From assembly GCA_963701015.1 (NCBI GenBank), contig OY969556.1, positions 1,054,001-1,118,000 on the forward strand: DNA of 64,000 nt, written 5' to 3'. Below are positions 33,276 to 42,237 of this stretch, one piece after another (positions within the stretch are counted from its first letter, which is position 1; the number at the start of each line of letters is the position of its first letter). Position numbers and translations under genes: made by a program. This DNA is from MFD09286-c1 sp963701015. GTDB lineage: Bacteria > Bacteroidota > Bacteroidia > Bacteroidales > DTGW01. Under the pieces are notes generated by a model. The model had not been told where the DNA came from. It saw nothing but the letters and a program-made list of their open reading frames with translations, and did not search any database.

Positions 33276-34304
33276 ATGCAAAAAGAAGTATTATTAGGTA
33301 AAACATTAACTGAACTGGAACAAATTTGCAACGAATTAAAACTGCAGCGATTTGTTGCGAAACAAATTGCCCAATGGCTTTACCGTAAAAATGTTGTTTT
33401 ATTCGATGAAATGTCTAATATTTCGATAAATGCAAGAAATTTATTATCTGAAAAGTTTGAAATTGGAAGAAGACCACCTGTTAAATTTCAGGAATCCACA
33501 GATGGAACAAAAAAATATTTATTTCAGGTTTTAGATGGTAAATTTATTGAAGCTGCTTATATTCCTGACAGAGAAAGGGCAACACTTTGTGTTTCGTCAC
33601 AAGTGGGTTGTAAAATGGCTTGCTTGTTTTGTATGACAGGTAAACAGGGATTTAGAGGTAATTTAACAGCAGCAGATATTATAAACCAGGTAAGCAGTTT
33701 GCCCGAACGTGATAAATTAACCAACATCGTTTATATGGGAATGGGCGAACCATTCGACAATGCCGATGAAGTAATGAAAAGTCTCGAAATTTTCACTTCA
33801 GATTATGGTTTTGGAATGAGCCCAAAAAGAATAACTGTTTCTACCATTGGCATTATTCCTGAATTGAAGAAATTCCTCGAAAATAGCAAATGTCATTTAG
33901 CAATTAGCCTTCATTCACCATTCGATGATGAACGAAGAATTTTAATGCCTGTACAAAACCGATATCCGATTAAGGAAGTAATTGAAACTGTGAAAAATTT
34001 TGATTTTGGTCTCCAACGCCGGGTTTCATTTGAATACATTATGTTTAAAGGCATGAATGATAAACCAATATATGTGAAAGAACTTGCACGTTTATTGAAT
34101 GGTATTCGTTGCAGGCTAAATTTAATCAGGTTTCATGCTATACCTGGAGTTTCATTGGAACCTTCGGACAGTTCGTCAATTGAAAATTTTAAAAATGCTT
34201 TAAACGATAAAGGTATTCTAACAACTGTCAGACAATCTCGGGGAGAAGATATTTTAGCTGCATGTGGATTATTATCGACTAAAGAAAGCACTGTTAAGTA
34301 TTAG
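33276..34304 (+). CDS. rlmN: 23S rRNA (adenine-2503-C2)-methyltransferase RlmN
   Basis: 342 residues. The radical-SAM cluster motif is CKMACLFC (C-x3-C-x2-C) after LCVSSQVG. Other RlmN marks are an N-terminal HhH-like region (QRFVAKQIAQWLYRK), NIVYMGMGEPFDNADEV, and the catalytic cysteine near the C-terminus in DILAACGLL. It methylates A2503 of 23S rRNA and A37 of some tRNAs in the cytoplasm. A near-consensus -7 element (TAATTTTA at 33244-33251) lies about 24 nt upstream. Confidence 0.95.
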   Translation: MQKEVLLGKTLTELEQICNELKLQRFVAKQIAQWLYRKNVVLFDEMSNISINARNLLSEKFEIGRRPPVKFQESTDGTKKYLFQVLDGKFIEAAYIPDRERATLCVSSQVGCKMACLFCMTGKQGFRGNLTAADIINQVSSLPERDKLTNIVYMGMGEPFDNADEVMKSLEIFTSDYGFGMSPKRITVSTIGIIPELKKFLENSKCHLAISLHSPFDDERRILMPVQNRYPIKEVIETVKNFDFGLQRRVSFEYIMFKGMNDKPIYVKELARLLNGIRCRLNLIRFHAIPGVSLEPSDSSSIENFKNALNDKGILTTVRQSRGEDILAACGLLSTKESTVKY

Positions 34305-34434
34305 CATTATAAAGCCATTTATCTAAATATTCGTCCTATTATTTATTATTAAGGTGTTTTAAATCATCTATTTACTTGAAACTTTTTTTTCATATTTCCA
34401 TAAAACAACCCAAACTTTAAAAATATTTAGAAAA

Positions 34435-34944
34435 ATGAAGAAGATTGTTTTATCAGGATTTTTATTTTTTATGGCATTTAGTTTTACTTATTCTCAAATG
34501 ACATTGTCTAGCGCCGAAGCAATGTTCATTTATTCTTTCACACGCAACATTGAATGGAATTCAGATTCAAAAGAATTTAATATTTATGTTATAGGAACGT
34601 ACGACAATTATAACGATTTAGTGGGCTTTACTGCTCATAAGTTAGTTGGACAAAAAAAAATAAATGTAATTCGTGTAAAATCAGTAAATGAAATTAATTC
34701 TGACTGTGATATACTTTTCCTTGCGCATGGTTATGCAAGTAAAATAGAAGGATTTGCAGATAAATTTAAAAATTCAAAAACATTAATTATTACTGAAAAT
34801 GACAATGCAATAGCTAAAGGCGCTTGCATAAATTTTGTACTTATTGACGATAAATTAAAATATGAAATAAGTAAGAATAACTTAACGGCTCATAATTTAA
34901 TGTTTACTAATGATATATTGAAATTAGGAATTGAAAGAATGTAA
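34435..34944 (+). CDS. YfiR family (DUF4154) periplasmic protein
   Basis: 169 residues. A signal peptide ends near FTYSQ. The mature domain has the DUF4154/YfiR pattern: SSAEAMFIYSFTRNIEWN, FNIYVIGTYDNY, KINVIRVKSVNEI, CDILFLAHGY, TLIITENDNAIAKGACINFVLID and a closing KYEISKNNLTAHNL. In Pseudomonas, YfiR is a periplasmic redox-sensitive repressor of the diguanylate cyclase YfiN. No cyclase is nearby; the convergent neighbour is a histidine kinase. A strong terminator follows. Confidence 0.82.
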   Translation: MKKIVLSGFLFFMAFSFTYSQMTLSSAEAMFIYSFTRNIEWNSDSKEFNIYVIGTYDNYNDLVGFTAHKLVGQKKINVIRVKSVNEINSDCDILFLAHGYASKIEGFADKFKNSKTLIITENDNAIAKGACINFVLIDDKLKYEISKNNLTAHNLMFTNDILKLGIERM

Positions 34945-34950
34945 TTAAAT

Positions 34951-34992
34951 AAAGCCATTCCAAACTATTTGAAGCCAGGAATGGCTTTTTTT
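34951..34992. terminator. terminator between the YfiR-like gene and the histidine kinase gene
   Basis: AAAGCCATTCC (34951-34961) pairs perfectly with GGAATGGCTTT (34978-34988), followed by TTTTATTTT. It lies between convergent genes and can act on both strands. Confidence 0.88.
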
Positions 34993-34997
34993 ATTTT

Positions 34998-36125
34998 CTA
35001 AAAATCTGAAATTCCGTTGAGTGGAATAGTAAAATAAAAAGTTGAACCAATATCAGGTTGCGATTCAACCCAAATTTTACCTTTATGCAATTCTACCAAT
35101 TCTTTTGAAATGACTAAGCCTAATCCTGTTCCACCATATTTTGCAAATACTTTTTCATTTGCTTGTTCAAAACGTTTAAAAATTTGATTTAAACCAAATT
35201 CATTCATTCCCACACCTGTATCTCGAATAAAAAATTCAAGCTCTTTTTTGGGTTTTACTTTATATCCCACAATAATTTCACCTTTTGAAGTGAATTTTAT
35301 TGCATTGCCTACAAGGTTTATAATTATTTGTTTAATCCGAATTTCATCAGCAACAATTAAATCGTGACGATCTGACCAACCAGGAGAAATTTTAAATTGA
35401 ATGTTTTGCTTTCCTTTATTTTTTAAGTCGAGCAAAAAGAAAAGTTGTAGATCGTATAATAGCCTGTTAATGCTGAATTTCGTTCGCAAAAGTTGAATTT
35501 TTCCCGATTCAATCCTTGCAAGGTCAAGAATATCATTGCTTAAATGCAACAGATGTGTTGCATTGTTGTAAATTATTGAAATAAAATCGCGCTGCTTTTC
35601 AGGTGATAAATTTTTCTTTAATAATAATTCCGAAAAACCTAAAATTCCGTTCAGTGGTGTGCGAAACTCATGTGAAATATTAGCTATAAATTTATTTGCA
35701 ATTTCGTTACTATTATTGTTATTAACGCCATCTGTAGTTATTGCATTATTTACCTGATTTGTAAATATAAGCCAAATCCCTTGCCAGTCATCAATTTTAA
35801 ATATTTCAGCCTCAATGTTCCGATATTTTTTATTTTCCAAATCAATTGACCAGCTTATTTTACCATTCGCAAATATTTTTTCAATTTTTTCCAAGGATAA
35901 TAACGCTTCGCTATTTTCATTAATAACGAATCCTTTTATAGTTGTTTCACTACTTTCAATCGATTTTTTTATAGAAATTCCTGATTGATTTGAAAAAATA
36001 ATATTTCCATTGTCATCGGTAATTAATAGCGGATCTTTAATTTTATCAACTATCAGATTAAAAACCTTTATTTGTTCTACTGTAAACAATGTACCAATTG
36101 AAAATTTTTCAGTTAAAGATAACAT
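34998..36125 (-). CDS. PAS-containing sensor histidine kinase
   Basis: 375 residues without a membrane helix. A PAS-like sensor (about 15-125: KDPLLITDDNGNIIFSNQSG) is followed by HisKA with the phospho-accepting His in NISHEFRTPLNGILGF. The ATPase domain has the N box NLVGNAIKFTSKG, G1 IRDTGVGMNE, the F box IFKRFEQ and G2 YGGTGLGLVISKEL. It is a soluble hybrid-like HK without a receiver. It lies 5 bp after a small PAS-like gene on the same strand and was probably derived with it from a multi-PAS kinase. A cognate regulator is not adjacent. Confidence 0.92.
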   Translation of the reverse strand: MLSLTEKFSIGTLFTVEQIKVFNLIVDKIKDPLLITDDNGNIIFSNQSGISIKKSIESSETTIKGFVINENSEALLSLEKIEKIFANGKISWSIDLENKKYRNIEAEIFKIDDWQGIWLIFTNQVNNAITTDGVNNNNSNEIANKFIANISHEFRTPLNGILGFSELLLKKNLSPEKQRDFISIIYNNATHLLHLSNDILDLARIESGKIQLLRTKFSINRLLYDLQLFFLLDLKNKGKQNIQFKISPGWSDRHDLIVADEIRIKQIIINLVGNAIKFTSKGEIIVGYKVKPKKELEFFIRDTGVGMNEFGLNQIFKRFEQANEKVFAKYGGTGLGLVISKELVELHKGKIWVESQPDIGSTFYFTIPLNGISDF

Positions 36126-36130
36126 GTTTT

Positions 36131-36460
36131 TTATTGTGATTTTTTAAAAAATACCAAAAAAGCAATTGATTGATCCCAGTATATCATCCTTGAAATTGCT
36201 TTGAAAGTTGTACCGCCAATAAATTTAATATCTTTCTGTGTAATAAAGTTATCCGCAATTGAAGTTTGAAAATCATTTTTGTCAATTTTTTCTTCAGGAA
36301 AAATAGTATTCCATGCCATATTGAATGGAACTAAAGGAATATTAAGGGTTTGAAGCAAATTTTTAAATTGATAATTTGCATAAACGATATTGTCATTTTG
36401 AACAATTATAAAAGGATTTGAGCCTTCTATCGTAAATTTTGCCGATTCAAAAGTTTCCAT
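36131..36460 (-). CDS. small PAS-like protein
   Basis: 109 residues from the ATG at 36460. A longer frame using a TTG at 36484 is rejected because a -7 element (36482-36489) lies over it. The sequence (NPFIIVQNDNIVYANYQFKNLL, then a variable middle, then FKAISRMIYWDQSIAFLVFFKK) has the strand-helix-strand order of a single PAS fold and no other domain. It is translated 5 bp ahead of the histidine kinase gene and may be a detached sensory domain that works with it. Confidence 0.65.
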   Translation of the reverse strand: METFESAKFTIEGSNPFIIVQNDNIVYANYQFKNLLQTLNIPLVPFNMAWNTIFPEEKIDKNDFQTSIADNFITQKDIKFIGGTTFKAISRMIYWDQSIAFLVFFKKSQ

Positions 36461-36481
36461 TTTTTTAGGGTTTAAGTTTAT

Positions 36482-36489
36482 CAAAATTA
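36482..36489 (-). promoter_or_regulatory. -7 element of the PAS/histidine kinase operon
   Basis: The minus strand reads TAATTTTG, an exact TAnnTTTG match ending 21 nt before the ATG at 36460. It sets the start of the PAS-like protein. Confidence 0.45.
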
Positions 36490-36589
36490 TTTCTAAATCT
36501 TCTATGATTCATGGAAATGCACATGTTATTTAATATTTTGATAAATGATAATTACTAGATACTTTTTAAGTCTAAAGCAATAAATTTTA

Positions 36590-36601
36590 TGATATTTATC
36601 A
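36590..36601. promoter_or_regulatory. FNR-like box between two signalling genes
   Basis: TGATATTTATCA is a symmetric TGAT-N4-ATCA core, close to the FNR core TTGAT-N4-ATCAA. It lies in the 277-bp divergent region between the PAS/histidine kinase operon and the second FNR-like gene, upstream of both predicted promoters. Confidence 0.4.
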
Positions 36602-36679
36602 GAATATTTGAATGTTTTTATAATATAATTTGTTAACTTTATTTAAGTTGCTCTGTTAAGTTTAATAGAGTGTATATAG

Positions 36680-36710
36680 TTGGTATTTAATAGAATAAGC
36701 TTTAATTTTG
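36680..36710 (+). promoter_or_regulatory. promoter of the second FNR-like gene
   Basis: TTG at 36680-36682, a 20-nt spacer and TAATTTTG at 36703-36710, ending 27 nt before the ATG at 36738. Confidence 0.5.
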
Positions 36711-36737
36711 TTTCCAATATTTAAAAAGAACTATTAA

Positions 36738-37427
36738 ATGGGTGGGCAGGGAAAGAATATATGCAGTAATTGTGAAAAATCATGTTTTTTACAGAAATAT
36801 TGTAGTGTATCAAGTTTGGGAGATTTCTCAAAATCGTTGATTAATATTACATATAAGCGAAAAGAAACTATTATAAAACAGAAAAGCCATTCAACACATT
36901 TAATTTATTTAAAATCGGGTTTGGTTAAAAGTTTTTCAGAAAGAAGAAACAACAAAAATGTTATTCTAAAAATTCATCCACAGGATAGTTTAATTGGCGT
37001 TCCTTCGCATGAAGTTGAAACATATAATTATACATCTGTAGCTTTAAAGGATTGTGAAATTTGCCTTCTTCCAAAGGAACAATTTTTTAAACTTTTGGAA
37101 CATAATAATATGTTTGTTAAATATATTTTTGAATCGTATGTAAAATACTCTATATTATTGGCAGATAAGTTGCTTTCACTTGGAACAAAGCAAATGCACG
37201 GAAGGCTTGCCGATACTATACTCTATTTATGTTCACCTGAATTTTCTAATACCAATGTATTTGAAACTATTACCCGTAAAGATATTTCCGAAATGTCGGG
37301 GATGTCTTCGGAAAGTGCTATAAGGTTGCTTACAGAATTTAAAAACGATGGTCTTATTAAAACGGATGGCAAAATGATTGAAATAAACAATATCGAACTT
37401 TTAAACCGTTTAAGTGAAATAGGATAA
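36738..37427 (+). CDS. Crp/Fnr-family regulator with FNR-type cysteines (second copy)
   Basis: 229 residues. Like the protein at 5633-6334 it has C9-x2-C12-x3-C16 at the N-terminus (plus C22), and C109 in VALKDCEIC, in the register of C122 in E. coli FNR. A beta-barrel sensor domain, a long dimer helix and a C-terminal winged HTH follow. The recognition helix reads SSESAIRLL: it keeps Glu and Arg but not the first Arg of CRP, so it is nearer the FNR type. It is probably a [4Fe-4S]-based oxygen or NO sensor. A TGAT-N4-ATCA box lies upstream. Confidence 0.85.
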   Translation: MGGQGKNICSNCEKSCFLQKYCSVSSLGDFSKSLINITYKRKETIIKQKSHSTHLIYLKSGLVKSFSERRNNKNVILKIHPQDSLIGVPSHEVETYNYTSVALKDCEICLLPKEQFFKLLEHNNMFVKYIFESYVKYSILLADKLLSLGTKQMHGRLADTILYLCSPEFSNTNVFETITRKDISEMSGMSSESAIRLLTEFKNDGLIKTDGKMIEINNIELLNRLSEIG

Positions 37428-37574
37428 TTTTATTTTTCAATTCACAAGTTGTCAATATGTTAATTGCTATCTTCCTGGTTTAAATGTCGAATAGTTTTTC
37501 AAAATAAAATAATCTTTTCTATTTTCATTTAATTTAGTTTTCACCTCTCCAAACGACAAACTTTTGTTTCTTAT

Positions 37575-37608
37575 TTTGTTTACTATTATTCAAATGGAAT
37601 TATATTTG
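37575..37608 (+). promoter_or_regulatory. putative promoter of the protease/barrel operon
   Basis: TTTG at 37575-37578, a 22-nt spacer (slightly long) and TATATTTG at 37601-37608, about 53 nt before the ATG. Confidence 0.4.
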
Positions 37609-37661
37609 AATTAAAAAGCATATTTGTGCTTAACGTTTAGATAAAAACAACTCTAATTAAA

Positions 37662-40600
37662 ATGACATTGCAAAGGATACATAATACTATAATAATAGCA
37701 ATGTTTCTTATTTCAATTTCATTTGAAAATCCATGTAATGCCCAGTATTTCAACGGTCCAAATAAACCTACATATCGAACTATCGATTATAAAGTTTATA
37801 CAACTCCACATTTTGAAATTTATCATTATTTCAACAATGATTCTGTTTTAAATTCACTTTCAGAACTTGCCGAAAAATGGTATTTAAGGCATCAAATGAT
37901 TTTTAAGGATACTTTTAAAACACGCAATCCAATATTATTTTATGCCAACCATGCCGATTTTGAACAAACCAATGCTGTTATGGGCAATATAGGTCTTGGT
38001 ACCGGTGGTGTTACCGAAGGATTCAAGAACAGGGTTGTACTCCCCATTATGGAATCGGCTGCACAAACCGATCATGTGTTGGGACATGAATTGGTGCATG
38101 CTTTCCAATATCGGTTTTTAATGCATGAAGATAGCTTGCAATTGCGCAACATACGCAATATGCCGTTATGGATGATAGAAGGAATGGCAGAATATCTGTC
38201 AATTGGTGATTTCGACCCCAATACAGCTATGTGGATGCGCGATGCAATTATTAATCGCGATTTTCCTACTCTTGATGATCTTTCGCGATCGTATAAATAT
38301 TTTCCTTATCGTTATGGCGAAGCTTTTTGGGCTTACTTTGCCGGAAAATATGGTGATACTTCAATTATAAAATTATTCGATCTTACTTCTAAATTTGGTT
38401 ATGAAAAAGCGCTGGATAGCTTAACTCATAAAAAAGAGAAAGCTATTTCGAAAGATTGGCGGAATGAAACCAAGCACTTTTATTTTAAATTTTTGAAAGA
38501 TACAGTTGAAAAGCCAATTGGTAAAAAAATTCTTTCAAGGAAAAATTCTGGTACAATGAATATTTCACCATCTTTAAGTCCCGATGGTAAATATGTTATA
38601 TTCCTTTCGGAGAAAGACTTGTTTACTTTCGATTTATTTTTGGCCAATGCTTCAAATGGTAAAATTATCAGGAAGCTTTCTTCAACAATCCGCGATAACC
38701 GCATAGATGATTTTAATTTTCTCGAATCAGGTGGTTCGTGGTCGCCCGATGGTAAATTCTTTGTATTTGTTGTGTTTTCACATGGGCGAAATAATTTAAT
38801 GATTATAAATATTCAAAAACCCAGGAAATATAAGGAAATTAAAGTCGAAGGAGTTCCATCAATCAGCAATCCATGTTGGTCGCCCGATGGAAAAAGCATT
38901 GTATTTACTGGGTTGGTTGAGGGAGTAACAGACATTTATAATTATACTATTGAAACCGGAATAGTTGAAAATTTAACACACGATTCATATTGTAATTTAA
39001 TACCAACCTGGTCGCCCGATGGTAAATATATTGCATTTTCTACCGATAAACCTTTGCAGGATAATAATGATTCGACTTTAAAAGGATATAATTTGGCAAT
39101 TATGGACGTTCAAACAAAGTCAATAAAAATATTGCCTGTATTTATAGGTGCACAAAATTTAAATCCACAATTTTCACCCGATGGCAAATGGCTGTATTTT
39201 CTTTCAAATGCCGATGGTTTCAGAAACTTATATAAATACAACATTGAAACAAATTCGGTTTACAGGTTAACAACTTTAATTACCGGTATAAGCGGAATAA
39301 CTGATTTTGCCCCTGCTATTTCTGTGTCACGTGAAAAGGGGAACATTATTTATACGCATTATTTTAAAACCGATTATAATTTAATTCAAGCAAGCGATTC
39401 ATTATTTAAACATCAGCAATTTCCTTTGGACAGTTTGAATTTTTCAGCAGGATATTTACCTCCACGCGATAGTGATATGCGAAATATAGTTGACAAAAAT
39501 TTATCAACACCAATATTTCAGAACCCGGTTTCCAAAGATTCGTTTAAAACAATTCCGTATAAACCAAAATTCCGACTTGATTATATTGGTGGATCAAGCA
39601 TGGGAGTTGCCATGAGTACTTATTATGGAACTGGCATGGCTGGCAGTATTGATATGTTATTTAGCGATATGGTCGGAAATTATCAATTATATTCCAGTTT
39701 ATCAATAAATGGAGAAGTTTATGATTTTGCTGGTTCTGTAGCATTTATTAACGATAAACATAAAATTAATTATGGCGTTTCACTTTCGCACATTCCTTAT
39801 CGATATTATACTTATACAGCAGGTGGTGACACTTTATATTCCAATTTGTTAAGAATATATGATGAAGCAATTACGTTGTTTGCAGTAAAATCATTAACCC
39901 AAACACAAAGAGTTGAGGCATTTTCATCCTGGTCATATTTTCATTACCGTTTGGATGTTGATAAATATTTATATTCGGGGGTTGATTATTTATATTTAGG
40001 AAGGGAAAAGAATTTACCAGTGCCGGGAGGATTTGGCCTTGTTACTTTTGGTACGGCATATACACTCGATAATTCATTTATGGGAATTGCATCGCCATTA
40101 CGAGGCCAGCGCTTTAGGATTGAAACGGACTATAATACCGGCAATTTGAATTTTTTGACATTTTTGCTCGATTACAGGCGCTATTTCTTTTTGAATCCAT
40201 TTTCATTTGCAACGCGTTTTTATCATTTGGGAAGATATGGATCAACTACTACAAATTATGTTATACAATCTCTTTACACCGGATGGCCATGGTTAGTCCG
40301 CGGATATGAGAATGTTGGTGCTTACAATCCTAACTCTCCTTCAGCCGGCGATGCCAATGAATTATTCGGGAGCCATATCGCAGTAACTAATTTAGAATTT
40401 CGGATACCGTTTACAGGACCTGAAAAATTATGTATTATTCCTTCGAAATATTTTGTTTCTGAGCTGTCATTTTTTATGGATGCAGGATTAGCATGGACTG
40501 AATTTGGTTACTTTTCGTGGAAAATGAAAGAATATATAAACCCTTTTGGAAATTACAAAAATATCACAACTACGGTTCAGGATTCAAGACTAATTGATTA

Positions 40601-40754
40601 TTCAAAATATCGTTATCCAATGGTCAGTTATGGAGTTTCATTACGTATTAATGTTTTTGGTGTAATGATTTTAGAACCCTATTATGCGTTTCCCTTAAAA
40701 ACAAATGGTTTGAAGTATGGTAGCTTGGGCTTAAACTTTTTGCCCGGATGGTAG
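37662..40754 (+). CDS. peptidase MA-like domain, PD40 propeller and outer-membrane barrel in one protein
   Basis: 1030 residues. A signal peptide ends near NPCNAQ. Residues about 40-290 form a gluzincin-type metalloprotease: HELVH at 142-146 and EGMAEY with E173/E177 as the third zinc ligand. At least five PD40/TolB-type propeller repeats follow (about 300-520; SLSPDGKYVIF, WSPDGKFFVF, WSPDGKSIVF, WSPDGKYIAF, FSPDGKWLYF). The last about 430 residues are strand-rich and end in an Omp85-like barrel (FGLVTFGTAYTLDNSF, GWPWLVRGYENVGAYN, LEPYYAFPLK, final Trp). It should sit in the outer membrane with protease and propeller in the periplasm or at the surface. The substrate is unknown. A symporter gene follows after 24 bp. 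Confidence 0.85.
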   Translation: MTLQRIHNTIIIAMFLISISFENPCNAQYFNGPNKPTYRTIDYKVYTTPHFEIYHYFNNDSVLNSLSELAEKWYLRHQMIFKDTFKTRNPILFYANHADFEQTNAVMGNIGLGTGGVTEGFKNRVVLPIMESAAQTDHVLGHELVHAFQYRFLMHEDSLQLRNIRNMPLWMIEGMAEYLSIGDFDPNTAMWMRDAIINRDFPTLDDLSRSYKYFPYRYGEAFWAYFAGKYGDTSIIKLFDLTSKFGYEKALDSLTHKKEKAISKDWRNETKHFYFKFLKDTVEKPIGKKILSRKNSGTMNISPSLSPDGKYVIFLSEKDLFTFDLFLANASNGKIIRKLSSTIRDNRIDDFNFLESGGSWSPDGKFFVFVVFSHGRNNLMIINIQKPRKYKEIKVEGVPSISNPCWSPDGKSIVFTGLVEGVTDIYNYTIETGIVENLTHDSYCNLIPTWSPDGKYIAFSTDKPLQDNNDSTLKGYNLAIMDVQTKSIKILPVFIGAQNLNPQFSPDGKWLYFLSNADGFRNLYKYNIETNSVYRLTTLITGISGITDFAPAISVSREKGNIIYTHYFKTDYNLIQASDSLFKHQQFPLDSLNFSAGYLPPRDSDMRNIVDKNLSTPIFQNPVSKDSFKTIPYKPKFRLDYIGGSSMGVAMSTYYGTGMAGSIDMLFSDMVGNYQLYSSLSINGEVYDFAGSVAFINDKHKINYGVSLSHIPYRYYTYTAGGDTLYSNLLRIYDEAITLFAVKSLTQTQRVEAFSSWSYFHYRLDVDKYLYSGVDYLYLGREKNLPVPGGFGLVTFGTAYTLDNSFMGIASPLRGQRFRIETDYNTGNLNFLTFLLDYRRYFFLNPFSFATRFYHLGRYGSTTTNYVIQSLYTGWPWLVRGYENVGAYNPNSPSAGDANELFGSHIAVTNLEFRIPFTGPEKLCIIPSKYFVSELSFFMDAGLAWTEFGYFSWKMKEYINPFGNYKNITTTVQDSRLIDYSKYRYPMVSYGVSLRINVFGVMILEPYYAFPLKTNGLKYGSLGLNFLPGW

Positions 40755-40778
40755 TTTAACATTAAATTTTTAGAAAAT

Positions 40779-42221
40779 ATGTCTCCAGTTTTCATTATTG
40801 TAATAATTGCCTTTTATTTTCTGGCTCTTTTAATAATATCAAGAATTACCAGCAAAAATGCCAATAATGCAACTTTTTTTATTGGTAACCGAAAATCACC
40901 TTGGTATTTGGTAGCATTTGGAATGATAGGCGCTTCGCTCTCTGGAGTTTCATTTATTTCAGTTCCCGGTTGGGTTGGAACGAGCCAGTTTTCTTATATG
41001 CAAATGGTTTTAGGATATTTGGCCGGTTATCTGGTAATTGGAACAGTTCTGATGCCGGTATTTTATAAAATGCAACTCACTTCAATATATGGATATTTAG
41101 AAGAACGCTTTGGAAAAAATTCATATAAAACTGGTGCTAGTTTTTTTCTACTCTCAAGAACGGTTGGTTCTGCATTTCGCTTATTTCTATCGGCCAATGT
41201 AATGCAAATAGTGTTATTTAATCATTTAGGAATTCCTTTTTGGGTAACTGTATTAATTATTATTTTCTTCATTTATATATTCACATATAAAGGTGGAATA
41301 AGGACTGTAATTTATACCGATACTATTCAAACTGCTTTTATGCTTGCATCACTAATAAGTTGTGTGTTTATATTAAGTCATAAAATAAACCTCGATTTTA
41401 AAGGAATGGTGCAAACTATTTACCATAGCCACTATTCAAAGATATTTTATTTTGAAAACTGGGCAGATAAAAAGCATTTTGTTCGACAGTTTTTAAGCGG
41501 TGCTTTTATTGCAATTACTATGACCGGACTTGACCAGGATTTGATGCAGAAAAATCTGAGTTGCCGAAATATAAAAGAAGCGAAAAGAAATATGTTTTGG
41601 TTTAGTTTAACATTAATTCCGGTAAATTTATTGTTCCTTTCACTTGGTGCCATGTTATATATTTTTTCAATAAAAACCGGTTTCCCAATTCCGGCGCATT
41701 CCGATGATCTATTTCCAACAATTGCAATTCAATCTTTTATGCCGGCAATGTTTTCTGTAATATTTGTATTAGGTTTAATTTCATCTACATATTCGAGTGC
41801 CGATTCGGCATTGACTGCGCTTACAACTTCTTTTACACTCGATATTCTTGGAATGAAAGGACAATCGGAAGAATTAATATATAAAACACGCCGAATTGCT
41901 CATATTGGAATGGCATTATTTCTAATGTTTTTAATTCTTGTTTTTAAAATATTGAATAACCAAAGTGTTATTAGTGCAGTATTTATAGCAGCCGGATATA
42001 CCTATGGTCCATTGTTAGGGCTATTTTCATTTGGTTTATTAACTAAAAGAAAAGTATTTGATTCATGGGTTCCTTTAATTGCAGTTGTTTCTCCAATTGC
42101 AAGTTTTATTTTAAATTATTTTTCAAATGGTTCAATTGGGTTTGAAATAATTATTTTAAATGGATTAATTACTTTTTTTGGGCTTTGGTTATTTTCGAGA
42201 AAATTAGGTCGGAATGTTTAA
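40779..42221 (+). CDS. sodium:solute symporter (SSS family)
   Basis: 480 residues with about 13 hydrophobic helices. Family motifs are FFIGNRKSPWYLVAFGMIGASLSGVSF near the start, KGGIRTVIYTDTIQTAFML in helix 5, and SSTYSSADSALTALTTSF in the helix-8 region that holds the Na+ site. It imports an organic solute with Na+; the substrate is unknown. It lies 24 bp after the protease/barrel gene, so co-transcription is likely. It is only distantly similar to the symporter at 3636-5375. Confidence 0.9.
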   Translation: MSPVFIIVIIAFYFLALLIISRITSKNANNATFFIGNRKSPWYLVAFGMIGASLSGVSFISVPGWVGTSQFSYMQMVLGYLAGYLVIGTVLMPVFYKMQLTSIYGYLEERFGKNSYKTGASFFLLSRTVGSAFRLFLSANVMQIVLFNHLGIPFWVTVLIIIFFIYIFTYKGGIRTVIYTDTIQTAFMLASLISCVFILSHKINLDFKGMVQTIYHSHYSKIFYFENWADKKHFVRQFLSGAFIAITMTGLDQDLMQKNLSCRNIKEAKRNMFWFSLTLIPVNLLFLSLGAMLYIFSIKTGFPIPAHSDDLFPTIAIQSFMPAMFSVIFVLGLISSTYSSADSALTALTTSFTLDILGMKGQSEELIYKTRRIAHIGMALFLMFLILVFKILNNQSVISAVFIAAGYTYGPLLGLFSFGLLTKRKVFDSWVPLIAVVSPIASFILNYFSNGSIGFEIIILNGLITFFGLWLFSRKLGRNV

Positions 42222-42237
42222 TAGAAAAAATTTACCG

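Noticed and set aside
37428..37661. Possible small gene or RNA between the second FNR-like gene and the protease/barrel gene
   Set aside because: Apart from a promoter-like element at its right end the region shows only AT-rich sequence without an open frame or hairpin of note.
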